Shown in pieces: positions 34,073 to 43,620 of a stretch of DNA of 64,000 nucleotides. Numbering within the stretch: position 1 is the first letter of the stretch; each line of letters opens with the position of its first letter. Origin of the DNA: Gigantopelta aegis (taxonomy: Eukaryota; Mollusca; Gastropoda; Neomphalida; Peltospiridae); NCBI RefSeq assembly GCF_016097555.1, contig NC_054702.1, positions 73,413,933 through 73,477,932 on the forward strand. The letters run 5' to 3'. The position numbers and the translations under genes are program-made. A model generated the notes under the pieces. The model ran no database searches. It saw only the letters and a program-made list of their open reading frames with translations, and had not been told where the DNA came from.

Positions 34073-34425
34073 GCAACCTTTACTCATTGTACTCGCCTGC
34101 TAACAAACTCATGGTAGTGTTTAGACTTAGCTGAAGTTTACCACCCACTGGGCTGCATTTCCAAACAATCTGATTCTTAGGAAGCATGGAGCCGATGTGT
34201 CCTGCGCCGATATAAAGCCATGACACCCACCATGGGAGAGGACCTGATGACGACAACCAAGACAGCCAGTTATGACCAGTCGACGGTTGACATCCCAAAC
34301 ACCACGGGTGCAATATTCGGTGCTGAAGTCTTCTCGCTTCATAACATAACTCATCGTTATTGAGAAAATCCTTTTTAGTTTGTTTTGCCCGCATAGTGAT
34401 TTGTTCAGCAGGTAGTCTTGTCTAA
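34073..34425 (-). pseudogene. 28S rRNA 5' end, degenerate copy
   Basis: On the minus strand, phrases align in order with the first 350 nt of eukaryotic LSU rRNA: 'aagcgagaagacttcagcac' and 'cgaat' (normally GAGCCCAGCACCGAAT), 'gtttggaaatgcagcccagt', 'gggtggtaaac', and 'gcgagtacaatgagtaaagg' (normally AACAAGTACCGTGAGGGAAAG). Many substitutions make it nonfunctional. Confidence 0.8.
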
Positions 34426-34734
34426 ACAAATGTCGGATTTTCAACGAGTATTATTTCATACTATAACGTTTCCCTACGAAAGGTGTCGAGGATGGGCTGA
34501 CCCTCCGTGTTGACGATTCTTTCCATTCCATCATTCTTGCTTGTAACGTGCCGACAGCGTGACAACGCTTTCACAGTGAGATTTGTCCCCTCAGACAAGA
34601 GAGAGTGGATGATCTGTATTTGTGGCCACTATGCGTTGGACGTGCATGCTGCATGCACTTGAGGCTACCAAGGGAACATTAAGCCTTGGATGAGCCACGT
34701 TTTTTCGGAGATCTCTTGATCCTAACTTGCTGTT

Positions 34735-34885
34735 CACCCGACTCACTCAGACGTGGCCCTGGCAGTGACCCTAGGTTGTAATGTGTGTTCAATGTATCGG
34801 TGCTCAATGTGTCCTGTAATTTACATTTAATTCACGCAGCTGGGTGCTGGCTATATTATGGTGAGCACGCTCATCGCTATAACGA
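34735..34885 (-). pseudogene. 5.8S rRNA, degenerate copy
   Basis: The minus strand holds 'cagctgcgtgaattaaatgt', 'aaattacaggacacattga', 'gcaccgatacattgaacaca', which tracks the near-invariant 5.8S core (AGCTGCGAGAATTAATGTGAA, GCAGGACACATTGA, TCGACACTTCGAACGCA). The ends are approximate. Flanking spacers at 34426-34734 and 34886-35047 correspond in position to ITS2 and ITS1. Confidence 0.82.
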
Positions 34886-35047
34886 GAAATAGCAACAAAA
34901 AACTCATCCTGAAGCCCATCAGCGAGTCCGGTACCCAGTGTAAAGTATTTCGAGAAGAGATCGGCAGTCTCACTCGACCAACGAGCACCGACCGCATAGA
35001 GCAGCCTGATGTGACATCCAGTGTGTCTTGCAGTCTCAGTAATGGTC

Positions 35048-35335
35048 CTTCTGCAAGTTCACCTACAATAACCGTGTTACAACTTTTATTTCCTTTATGT
35101 GATCAAGTTGGACCTCTCGGTCATTGCCGGGGTAGTCACCTGCCTCGAAAGGACCAATCGGAAGATCTCACTAAACCATTCAATCAGTAGTAGCGACGGG
35201 CAGTGTGTACAAAGGATAGGCATGTAATCAACGTGAAATTTCCCATTCTCGGGGAAGAATTATAAGCTCCAATCCACATCACGAGGAAGACTCAACAGGT
35301 GTCCCACTCATCTTGGTGCAGGGCAGTGTCGATGT
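35048..35335 (-). pseudogene. 18S rRNA 3' end, degenerate copy
   Basis: Minus-strand phrases match the last 290 nt of SSU rRNA: 'tgtacacactgcccgtcgct' and 'actactgattgaatgg' (the universal 3' primer region), then 'gatcttccgattggtcc', 'cttgatcacataaaggaaat', 'aaaagttgtaacacggtt' and 'gtaggtgaacttgcagaag'. It has enough changes to be a pseudogene. Confidence 0.9.
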
Positions 35336-35420
35336 TGATTCCTTCAGCAGCTATCTTTAAAATAGTAGCTATTTTTAAATTTGAGGAGTTAGTATATATT
35401 CAATAATGTTTAATGTGTTA

Positions 35421-35423
<3 letters not shown>

Positions 35424-35495
<72 letters not shown>
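35424..35495. repeat. (TA)n microsatellite
   Basis: About 36 TA units directly abutting the right inverted arm of the rDNA segment. Confidence 0.97.
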
Positions 35496-35497
<2 letters not shown>

Positions 35498-35682
35498 ACA
35501 TAATGTGTTACTATAACAAATCCTCAAGTTCTCATAATTTAGACAGTCTTTGATCCCATGTTGTAGTCACTTCCTAAACTTACTTAAACTATCTCAAATT
35601 TTAAAGCATTGCTTTGGCTAATTGAACGTGTTGTTTCTGTGTATAAGTAATCCAATATAAAAGGTATGACAATTAAAATAAT

Positions 35683-36980
35683 ATACTCTTGTCAAAAAAG
35701 AAATGCATAGGCGAAATATTCCTGGAATTATCTCTTTAATACAAAGTGGCATAATTTCGTTATTTATGATCGTATCACAGTCAAATTTGACATGAATATG
35801 TGACAATGTTCTTCCTATGGACTGACGGCAATGGAGGTGTTTTCGTCACCAAACAGCGTCGCACGAGGGCGTTGAAATCAGTAGACTGAACGAGTCTCTG
35901 AATCCGGGCACGTGGAATCCTAGCCCATTCTTCCTGCAGTGCATGTCACAGACATGGAAAGAGTTCTCTCTGTCGATCAAAAGTGGGAAGCACGTCACGG
36001 CAAAGAATTTCATCCCGGTAGCGTACAGCTGTCAGGTTGCCTTGTACGAACACAAGATCACTTCTGCTGGTGTATGAGATGGCTCCCCACATCATGACAC
36101 TCCCTCCACCGAATCTGTCAACTTGGGTGATGCAGTTGTTGGCAAAACGTTCATTGCAGCATCTGTAAACACGTTGTCGTCCATCACGTCGCTGTAGAAA
36201 GAAACGTGACTCGTCGCTGAACCATACTCGCCGCCAGTTTCCAAAGTTCTACCCCTGTACATTCGTGCACCAGTGAACACGTAAATGTCGATGTTGACGT
36301 CGCAGGACGGGCCAACATACGGCCTCCTAGCCCGTAAACCAGCTTCTCGAAGTCGGTTCCGAATGGTTTGTGCAGACACCCTTCTCAAACCAGGTATGCG
36401 TCCAGCAGTGTTCGTTGCTGTGGCAGTTCGGTGACGCATGTGCAGAACCCGGATGTAGCAATCTTGTGCTGCAGTTGTTATGCGAGGACTTCTGGGCCGG
36501 TCTTCAACTGATTGAAACTGCTGGTACCTGTCCCAGAGACGTGAAATCGTGCTCTGATGGACGTTCATGTGGCGTGCGACTGCTGACTGCGATTCACCTA
36601 ACTGGATGCGGCCTGTTGCAATGTTTCGATTCGGCAGACTTAGTCTTGGCATCTTGTAACTTGTCTACGTCGAAATGGAAATGAGGCATCATTGCGAGCA
36701 TTGCAGCTTTAAATACCCATCACTACCCCAATCGTTTCCTCGAGTTTCACGCGCATTCGCCAAAATCTGACAATTTCACGCCGATTTCCTGCAATTATCG
36801 CACAACATGCCACAACGCGCGTTAAATTTGTTTTAGGATGAATTTGGGCATGCTGTCCCATTCCAGGAACATTAACAAAATGGCCATTCAGCAACATTGT
36901 AAAAAACAAACCGATATTTTGTAAAATCAAACACGTTTCTTCTTTCCCTATCACCTATGCGTTTCTTTTTTCACAGAGTA
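35683..36980 (-). mobile_element. Tc1-like element, internally deleted
   Basis: Ends 'tactcttgtcaaaaaagaaa' and, inverted, 'tttcttttttcacagagta' are terminal repeats of about 28 bp continuing into gcataggYga. TA dinucleotides flank both sides. The inner left end matches the right end of the relic at 51400-51433. It is inserted in the inverted copy of the 330-bp repeat: joining 'aataata' to 'tttatgaaa' restores the 'aatataatatttataaaga' context seen near 37236. Confidence 0.88.
35878..36652 (-). pseudogene. Tc1-like transposase, frameshifted and deleted
   Basis: Starts MPRLSLPNRNIATGRIQLGE with an N-terminal helix-turn-helix (SAVARHMNVHQSTISRLWDR), then RPRSPRITTAAQD, the second DNA-binding region, and TIRNRLREAGLRARRPYVGP. 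A single-base shift follows near 36305. The catalytic core is shifted, and sequence between RQRELF and the ALQEEW helix is missing, removing the second catalytic Asp and the Glu. A second deletion removes most of the final helix before a stop at 35878. It cannot be active. Confidence 0.85.
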
Positions 36981-36989
36981 TATTTATGA

Positions 36990-37545
36990 AACAAAGTAAA
37001 AGCTAACCTCCACTGGAATATGATGCAGCATATAATACTACATAAAATAATCATGGTGGTTACTTTGACTCTCTGGTAGAACAATATCTTATTTGAAATC
37101 CTCTTTTATTAAATAAAAAAATCAATCGAACTGAGAAAAGTGATGCTAAAGTTGAGATTTCTTATTGAATACTATGCAAATAAAAAATTTTAAGCATTGT
37201 GTTATTTGTTTATAAGTAATCCCACGTAAAATGTAGGACTATGAATATAATATTTATAAAGAAAATTAAAATTTAATGTTTTATTCGAATTTGTACCCCT
37301 TGACCTTTAGTGACGCCTGGTGACACTCACACACTTTTCAAAGCTGGCCTCCACTGCAATATGATGCAGAACATCATCCTATATGGAATTTGACTGACTT
37401 TTTGGTAGACCGATATCCTATTTGAAACTACTTTTTGAAATAAAAAATCAGTAAAACTGAGATAAATGACGTTAAAGTTGAGGTTTTGCATTGAATATTA
37501 TGCAAATCGAAATTGTAAAGCAATAGTTTGACTAATTCAGTGTGT
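36990..37545 (-). repeat. Inverted copies of the 330-bp repeat
   Basis: Reverse-complement matches to 32690-33500: 'cctccactggaatatgatgc', 'atggtggttactttgact', 'cttttcaaagctggcctcca', 'tgaatactatgcaaat'. About two units are present. The Tc1-like element sits at the edge of this block. Confidence 0.75.
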
Positions 37546-38823
37546 TGTTTCTGTTGAATATATATATCTTTAGGTCTTAACATCTAAATACTTTTCACTT
37601 GATGCTTTAGTGCATATAAAAATTTCGTTATTCTTATAAATTGGTGGTTTAAACTGTCAAAATATAAGTACATTTGTTTTGAAACCTGTTACGTCTAAGT
37701 GAATATACTAGAACACAACAGTAATGTATATAATGAGTTTACATGTGATGTCGTCTATTATTAACGCTTTCTAATGCAAATGGACGTGAAAGACATATAA
37801 ATTGGTTCACATACCTTGCAAATGTTTGAAACAAAAATAATCAGTAATATGAATGACTAGTTATAATCTATGGGCAACACTACTGCAATAGTGTAGGTGA
37901 TTTATTGAAATTTTATCAATTTACTTAAGATGTCGATGTCCACCTATTAAATGTAGACCTAACGGATCTTTCATACTATGATATCAGAACTGAATTACAT
38001 TGGACTAGGTTTGAGCAAATATTAATTGAACACACAGCTTTTACGATGCTAAAAACAAACTGTAAAATACAATAAACGACAAAGTACGTTTTAGGGTATT
38101 TTAGAAAGGTTAGTTACATACCACTTGTTTAAATGCACACTTAAAATTTGCGCGGCTCTCAATCAAGTTATATATTGATGACCACAGTGACATATATTAG
38201 TGGCTCATTTCATCCATTATTTTGTGAATTTATTAAAATTGTTCAAATTAGTGCTATTTTAAATAGATGAGATAAAAAAATATTAAAGTTACCGATCTTT
38301 TTTTTAAATTATGTCTCTGGTCTCCCAAAAATTAGATTCACCCCAACCAAGAAGTTGAAATTGGTCTCATTTGAACCGCTTGGATGTCTAGTTTTGGGAA
38401 ATGGATGTTGTAGTTGTTAGAATACTGCCCGCAAATGCTGTAATGTGTGAGAAAAAAAAAAAGTGCTTATGTGATACAGTAAGTACTCTTAATTTGTAGA
38501 ATTGATTAATATTGCAGAGTATTTCTTGGAACTGGATATGTTGCAAGACATTTATAGGAATTTGATGCTTGTAATAAGGTTTAGCCCCCCCAACAAAACA
38601 ACTCCCAGATATGGCAATTTTATAATTTTTATTTAAAATAAGTCACATTTTCTCTCACAGTAACTGCATTTTATGTTATAACAATATCAAACTTGATATT
38701 CATCAGTGGGTATTCTCTATGATTAAAAAAACAAAAAAACAAAACAAAAAAACACCAAAAAAAATACCACACCAAAAAACCCCACCCCCAGTTAAACGAA
38801 GATATAAAGTGCACAACATGTAA
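37546..38823. other. Receptor intron sequence
   Basis: AT-rich intron without recognisable elements. Confidence 0.5.
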
Positions 38824-38944
38824 TAGTTATGCCCACAATTTACGAGGTGTATCGGTGAATATCGCTACAGTTTTTGTTGTGGGGTTCTCACGACCAAACC
38901 TGTTCGGATATTCACCGATACACTGAGTAAGTGTGGGTATAACT
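38824..38944. repeat. Foldback with 38-40 bp arms
   Basis: Arms at 38824-38863 and 38907-38944 include a perfect 17-bp core 'gtgtatcggtgaatatc' and its complement, with further matches out to 'agttatRcccaca'. The spacer is 43 nt. Confidence 0.85.
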
Positions 38945-38947
38945 GAC

Positions 38948-40285
38948 GTATACCCCACTTTAGGTCGAGTTAAATTATTATATTAGTTCTATGACAAATA
39001 CGATCAATAAATAGAAAGTAGTAAATAATGAAACGAAAATAACGTAGACGAGACGTTGTTAGCCTCACATTTTGTTGAATTTCTCCTGGAGTAGTGAAAC
39101 TGTTTATTTCATTTGTTCCGTGCTGCACGTGCAAATGCTGTTTGAGGTGTGTTAGCACTGTACTGGTATCGGAATATACTAAAACTCAGGGACAGAGTTT
39201 ATATTTCTCGGGATAGAAATAGTATGGAGAATTAACTAGTAAAATGTTATTTCCGAGAACATTTTTATATTTAGATCCTCTAAAAAACCCTTTTATTATA
39301 TGTAGAACTAGAAATAATATTTAATGATTTTTTTTTTTTTTTAATTTAAAGTTTAGGGAATTTACTAGATAGGGGGTAGTTGTCATTAACTACAGCTCCG
39401 CACATTGCATGATTTTTAACAGATGTATCTTGCTGCAAATATCTCAAGGGAACTATTGTGAATAAGTGCGCATGTGTGTAATTAGATGGCTCTTTAAATT
39501 CGTTGAAATATTACGAAAACATAATTTGAACTTTGGTATATGTTAAATGTCAGCAAGAAAATTAATTTTTGTGTTATTTTGTAACGGCGAATTGTGAAAG
39601 ATGGTCGTGGGTGAGAATGCAGATTTTTTTGTTTTGTTTAGTTAAATGGACTTATTTTCTGTGCATTTTAATTTGGACAATCAAGAAATTTTTTAATTCT
39701 AATTGCATGAGTTGAAATGTTTTTGGAGACAGTTACGCTACTGATTCCCGCAAACACGTCTAAGAACACGTTGTCTTATATAATACAGATTATGACAGCT
39801 GGACGCGTACTACAAGGAAACAAATTCCCCAAACATTCCCCAAATATGGATACCTAAAGACTTTAGTCAAGTGTTGAAGGATTTAAAAAACAATACGTTG
39901 CAACCGGACATCGCAAGTGTGAATGTGACGGAAAGTGTTCGTAACGTTCGCGCAGTCGTGCACTTCTCCAAATGTGAACACGTGCTCATCAAATACAAGA
40001 GAAACAACGGAAATGTAAGTTATAAGAATAAAAGTTCATTGTATTATTAATTTTATTTTTTAAATTTTTAAATTATTTTTTTATTTTAAATACAGGTATA
40101 AACGAAAAGTGTTAAATGAAAAGTGCAGGTCATGTGTATCATGATACACCTACAGTTTTCCTCCAAAAGTATAAGTGCATTGTAATACACCTACACTTTT
40201 GGAGGAAAAGTGTAGGTGTATCGGTGAAGACACCTACACTTTTAACAAAAGAAACCATGACAACGAGACCGGAAGTGGGGTATAC
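38948..40285. mobile_element. Segment bounded by 13-bp inverted ends
   Basis: 'gtataccccactt' at 38948-38960 and its exact reverse complement at 40273-40285 enclose 1.3 kb. A second foldback (40140-40262) near the right end has repeated 'aaagtgtaggtgt' and its complement, and shares 'gtgtatcggtgaa' with the foldback at 38824. Inside lies the exon-like segment 39799-40014. It may be a small DNA transposon. Confidence 0.45.
39799..40014 (+). CDS. Unassigned exon-like segment, plus strand
   Basis: Seventy-two open codons between an acceptor-like TATGACAG and a perfect donor GTAAGT, phase 0 at both ends. The translation begins LDAYYKETNSPNIPQIWIPK, and the end contains VRAVVHFSKCEHVLIKYKRN. Composition is coding-like and richer in G+C than its surroundings. 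An in-frame stop lies just before the acceptor. I recognise no family. It is on the strand opposite to the receptor, inside its TM1-TM2 intron, within a segment with inverted ends, so it may be a gene fragment captured by a transposon or an exon of a nested gene. Confidence 0.45.
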
Positions 40286-40464
40286 GGTAAATTAACCCCT
40301 TGTGTGCTGTAACAGCAGAAAATTTAATTTATCCAAAAAGTGTCTATTTAATGAAATAAACTGTTAAATTCTAGTTACAATATTTATATCAGAATATTTA
40401 TTTATTTATAACAAATTTCAAGACATTTATAGGAGGTTGGTGCTGCTTTTGAGGTTAAGAAGGG

Positions 40465-40832
40465 AATGTTTTATTTAATGACGCACTAACACATTTTATT
40501 TAAGGTTATATGGCGTCAGACATATGGTTAAGGACCACACAGATTTTGAGAGGAAACCCGCTGTCGCCACTATATGGGCTACTCTTCCGATTAGCAGCAA
40601 GGGATCTTTTATTTGCGCTTCCCACAGACAGGATAGCACAAACCATGGCCTTTGTTGAACCGGTTATGGATCACTAGTCGGTGCAAGTGGTTTACACCTA
40701 CCCATTGAGCCTTGCAGAGCACTCACTCAGGGTTTGGAGTCGGTATCTGGATTAAAAATCCCATGCCTCGACTGGGATCCGAACCCAGTACCTACCAGCC
40801 TGTAGACCAATGGCCTACCACGACGCCACCCA
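40465..40832 (-). mobile_element. SINE family A, antisense, nearly complete
   Basis: Reads in reverse from the tail ('aatgacgcactaacacattt', 'ggttatatggcgtcaga') through 'gtgcaagtggtttacaccta' to the B-box-like 'gggatccgaaccc' and 'tggcctaccacgacgccacc'. The first bases of the head are missing and no clear target duplication was found. Confidence 0.88.
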
Positions 40833-41524
40833 AATGCCCCACAATGTAGCAGTTTTTATACGTTTTGGTTGAACATACGTCACATTTTCTTTGACTACCT
40901 GCATTATATGTTATAACAGTATCATTCCTGATTAATTCAGCAGTCTATATTCCAGTTCATACACAGTTAATTTAAACCAAGTGCAACCACCTAGTGAATT
41001 AACCTCAAGTGTGCTGTAACATGAACATTTACCTAAAATTGTCTATTTAATGAAATAAAAACGGTTAGCTGATAGTTTCTATTAATATACATGCATCTGA
41101 ATATGGATTCATATATAAAACATCTTTGATGATACTTTGTAATGGTTAGATACTGTCTTAAGGGTGAAGGACGACTAAATTACGCCAGTTTGATATTTTC
41201 ATTTATACTCTACACATCCATTATATACTGAACAGCATTGAAAACGCACCACCAGTTGATGATAACAAGTATGAATGGGACGTATATCAGCATTAAAAAT
41301 ACCAATGAATAAGTACGTACTACCTTATAGACCATGCATGATGATGAATATATAACTTACAAAAAACGACTGCCTGAACACTCCACAAAACACAACATAT
41401 TGCATGCATAGCATGAAAAACGTAAATTGAATGTGCAAATCATGCTGATTGGGGCTATAAAAGATGGTCTCTGAAAAGCCACTTTCATTTATGAAGTAGT
41501 CTTTGAGGGAACATTAAACAAGTG
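40833..41524. other. Receptor intron sequence
   Basis: AT-rich intron; probably contains the 5' part of the following transposon, whose end I could not place. Confidence 0.45.
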
Positions 41525-42525
41525 ATGTCAAGGTTGACAGTTGAGGAACGTGAACGTGCCTTAGGCATGCTTCCTGTCGGCATTTTGAGTAGAGTCATCG
41601 CACAGCGGTTTGGATACCACCATTCAACAATCACAGTGGATACCAGCAGATAGGAATCATCAGGGACCGTCCACGTCCAGGCCTATGACGTGTTACGATA
41701 ACACGACAAGATCGCCATATAGTTCGCCTCCATATTCGTGATGGAACGCTACCAGCTGCCAGGATTGCACCAACTGTTGAAGGCCGACGAGGGGTTATCA
41801 GCGCAGACACTGTGCATCGCCGTCTTCACTCTGCTGGGCTGTGTGCTCAAAGACCATATGTTGGACCTATCCTGACTGATCAAAATCGAAATGAGCACCG
41901 ACGTTTGGCAGGAAGGTATCGTCATTGGAGATTACAACGTTGGCATGGTGTGCTATTCTCTGACGAATCAAGTTTCCATTTAAGGAATGCTGATGGTCGG
42001 TTGTCGGTGTGACGTAGGCGTGGAGAACGTTACCACAATGACTGCCTTGTCCAGACGGATCGATGGGGTGGAGGGAATGACATGGTGTGGGGCGGGATCA
42101 GTTATCATCACCGAACAGCACTCCATGTTTGCCATGGCAGAATGAATGCCATTTACTACCGGGATAACGTCTTGCAAAATCACGTCATTCCCTTCTTTCA
42201 TCAGCATCGGGATATGCACACATTTCAGGAAGACAACGACCGAGCACACACAGAACGTGTTACAACACAGTATCTAGCGAACAATAATGTCCCTTTACTT
42301 GAATGGCCAGCACTGTCCCATGATGTATCGCCAATATAACATCTTTGGGATTACCTTGGTCAACGCATCTCACGTCGTCCACAAATGAATAACCTTAGAG
42401 AACTGGAAAACATACTACAGCAGGAGTGGAATGCTATCCCCCTGAACACTATTTGCAGACCTATCTGGTCGATGAGAAGACTTTGCATGGCTTGTGTTGC
42501 TGCAGATGGTGGTCATACCACTTAA
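41525..42525 (+). pseudogene. Second Tc1-like transposase, inactivated
   Basis: Starts MSRLTVEERERALGMLPVG with a helix-turn-helix (VIAQRFGYHHSTI), then is shortened and frameshifted. The DDE core follows: LFSDESSFHL (first Asp), the WGGGNDMVWGGIS turn, FQEDNDRAHT (second Asp), then SHDVSPI and HLWDYLGQRISRR. Between PI and HLW a TAA at 42337-42339 replaces the Glu codon that completes the DD34E triad. The end matches RRCMACVAADGGHTT. This is a different family from the elements at 35.7 and 50.4 kb. Confidence 0.85.
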
Positions 42526-43620
42526 TTCTGTCCCAACTGATCAATCACTCGAGCAGACTATCAATCGTGAAGCAAAGAGTTAGGGAGGGGTTGTTGGCTT
42601 TACCCTTTGAAAAGGGCCATGTTACACTGGATGATGGCGAGACATGTCAATGGAGAATACTCTGAGTAATTTAAGGAACTGTGTCACTCTGAGAACAACG
42701 ATAAACTTCAAGATGTGTCAAGGAATTCATGCTTGAAGAACAGATATGATGTGAAGAACATCAAAGAATACATTACCTGCCAGTGTCAAGATCCTTTTAT
42801 CATGTATAATATACCAGAAACACTTATGAACATCACTACGGGTCAAATGGCATCTCAAAGAAGTTCAGGATGCTATGCATGGTATTCCAGTAAAAGGAAA
42901 AGTTGTCTTTGAAGAGTTTATAAAAGAACGACTTGGAGATAAACATTAAAACAGTTTTGGGAAATCCTTGAAGAAAAGCAGTGTTAACATTTTCATAAAT
43001 GAAAAAGACACTTTCAATGACAATGATTGGAAGCTGATCATTGTAACTGATGTGTTGTTCAGGAGGTTACTGGCCATCTCAAGGAATCGTGCACTAGGAC
43101 TTGAAGTACGTACTTGGTTACGAACTAGCTACAGTGCCACCTTCACTATTTCATGATGATGGTACTATAATGGTACAAACAAGGCTGATCTTGACAAGAC
43201 AATGGAAGGGAACTGTGAAGTAGTCTTAACAGAATTATCTTAAACTTACACTAGATCTACACCTACACCATCTACATATATCTTTGGTGGTATGACTAGG
43301 ATTCAGTCTTTGAATAAAAATCCCTTCAAAACGTTCGAGGAATTGCCTGTAGTTGTTCAGAAAAGAAGGATAAGACTTCTAAGGAATCCTTCATTGGAGG
43401 TGATCAGCATATATGTCATCTTTGAACAATATATTGACACTTTCAATCAAACCAACTGAAAGGCAGCGAAGGAAAGACTAATATGAAATCAACACATACA
43501 ATTCAGGGCAATAGGCAAGTATACAAAACTACCATCAATTTTTAAATGGAGTGGGCGACAATGTGAGTCTCACAGTACACAATGAATCACGCAGTTGAAC
43601 AATTACCGAAAGTGAAACAG
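42526..43620 (+). pseudogene. Decayed protein-coding remnant of unknown family
   Basis: Several short frames read like coding sequence: YNIPETLMNITTGQMASQR, KGKVVFEEFIKERLGDKH, SSVNIFINEKDTFNDNDWKL, VPPSLFHDDGT, TRIQSLNKNPFKTFEELPVV. They alternate between frames with stops. The 'SLF.xDGxM' plus 'NKA' pattern recalls hypothetical proteins repeated in invertebrate genomes, often near transposons, but I cannot name it. There is no start or end. Confidence 0.35.

Larger units (their letters stand above)
33956..35424. mobile_element. Inverted-repeat-bounded segment carrying decayed rDNA
   Basis: Arms of about 75 bp (33956-34030) and 72 bp (35353-35424) are reverse complements with scattered mismatches, sharing 'attgaaaatatactaactt', 'aaaatag' and 'ttttaaagat' blocks. 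Between them lie, in reverse order, pieces of 28S, ITS2, 5.8S, ITS1 and 18S. No coding frame is visible. The arrangement suggests a transposable foldback that captured rDNA, or an rDNA insertion into an existing palindrome. Confidence 0.7.

Noticed and set aside
34127..34444. Open minus-strand frames of about 100 codons
   Set aside because: They overlap the degenerate 28S rRNA copy, so the frames are incidental.
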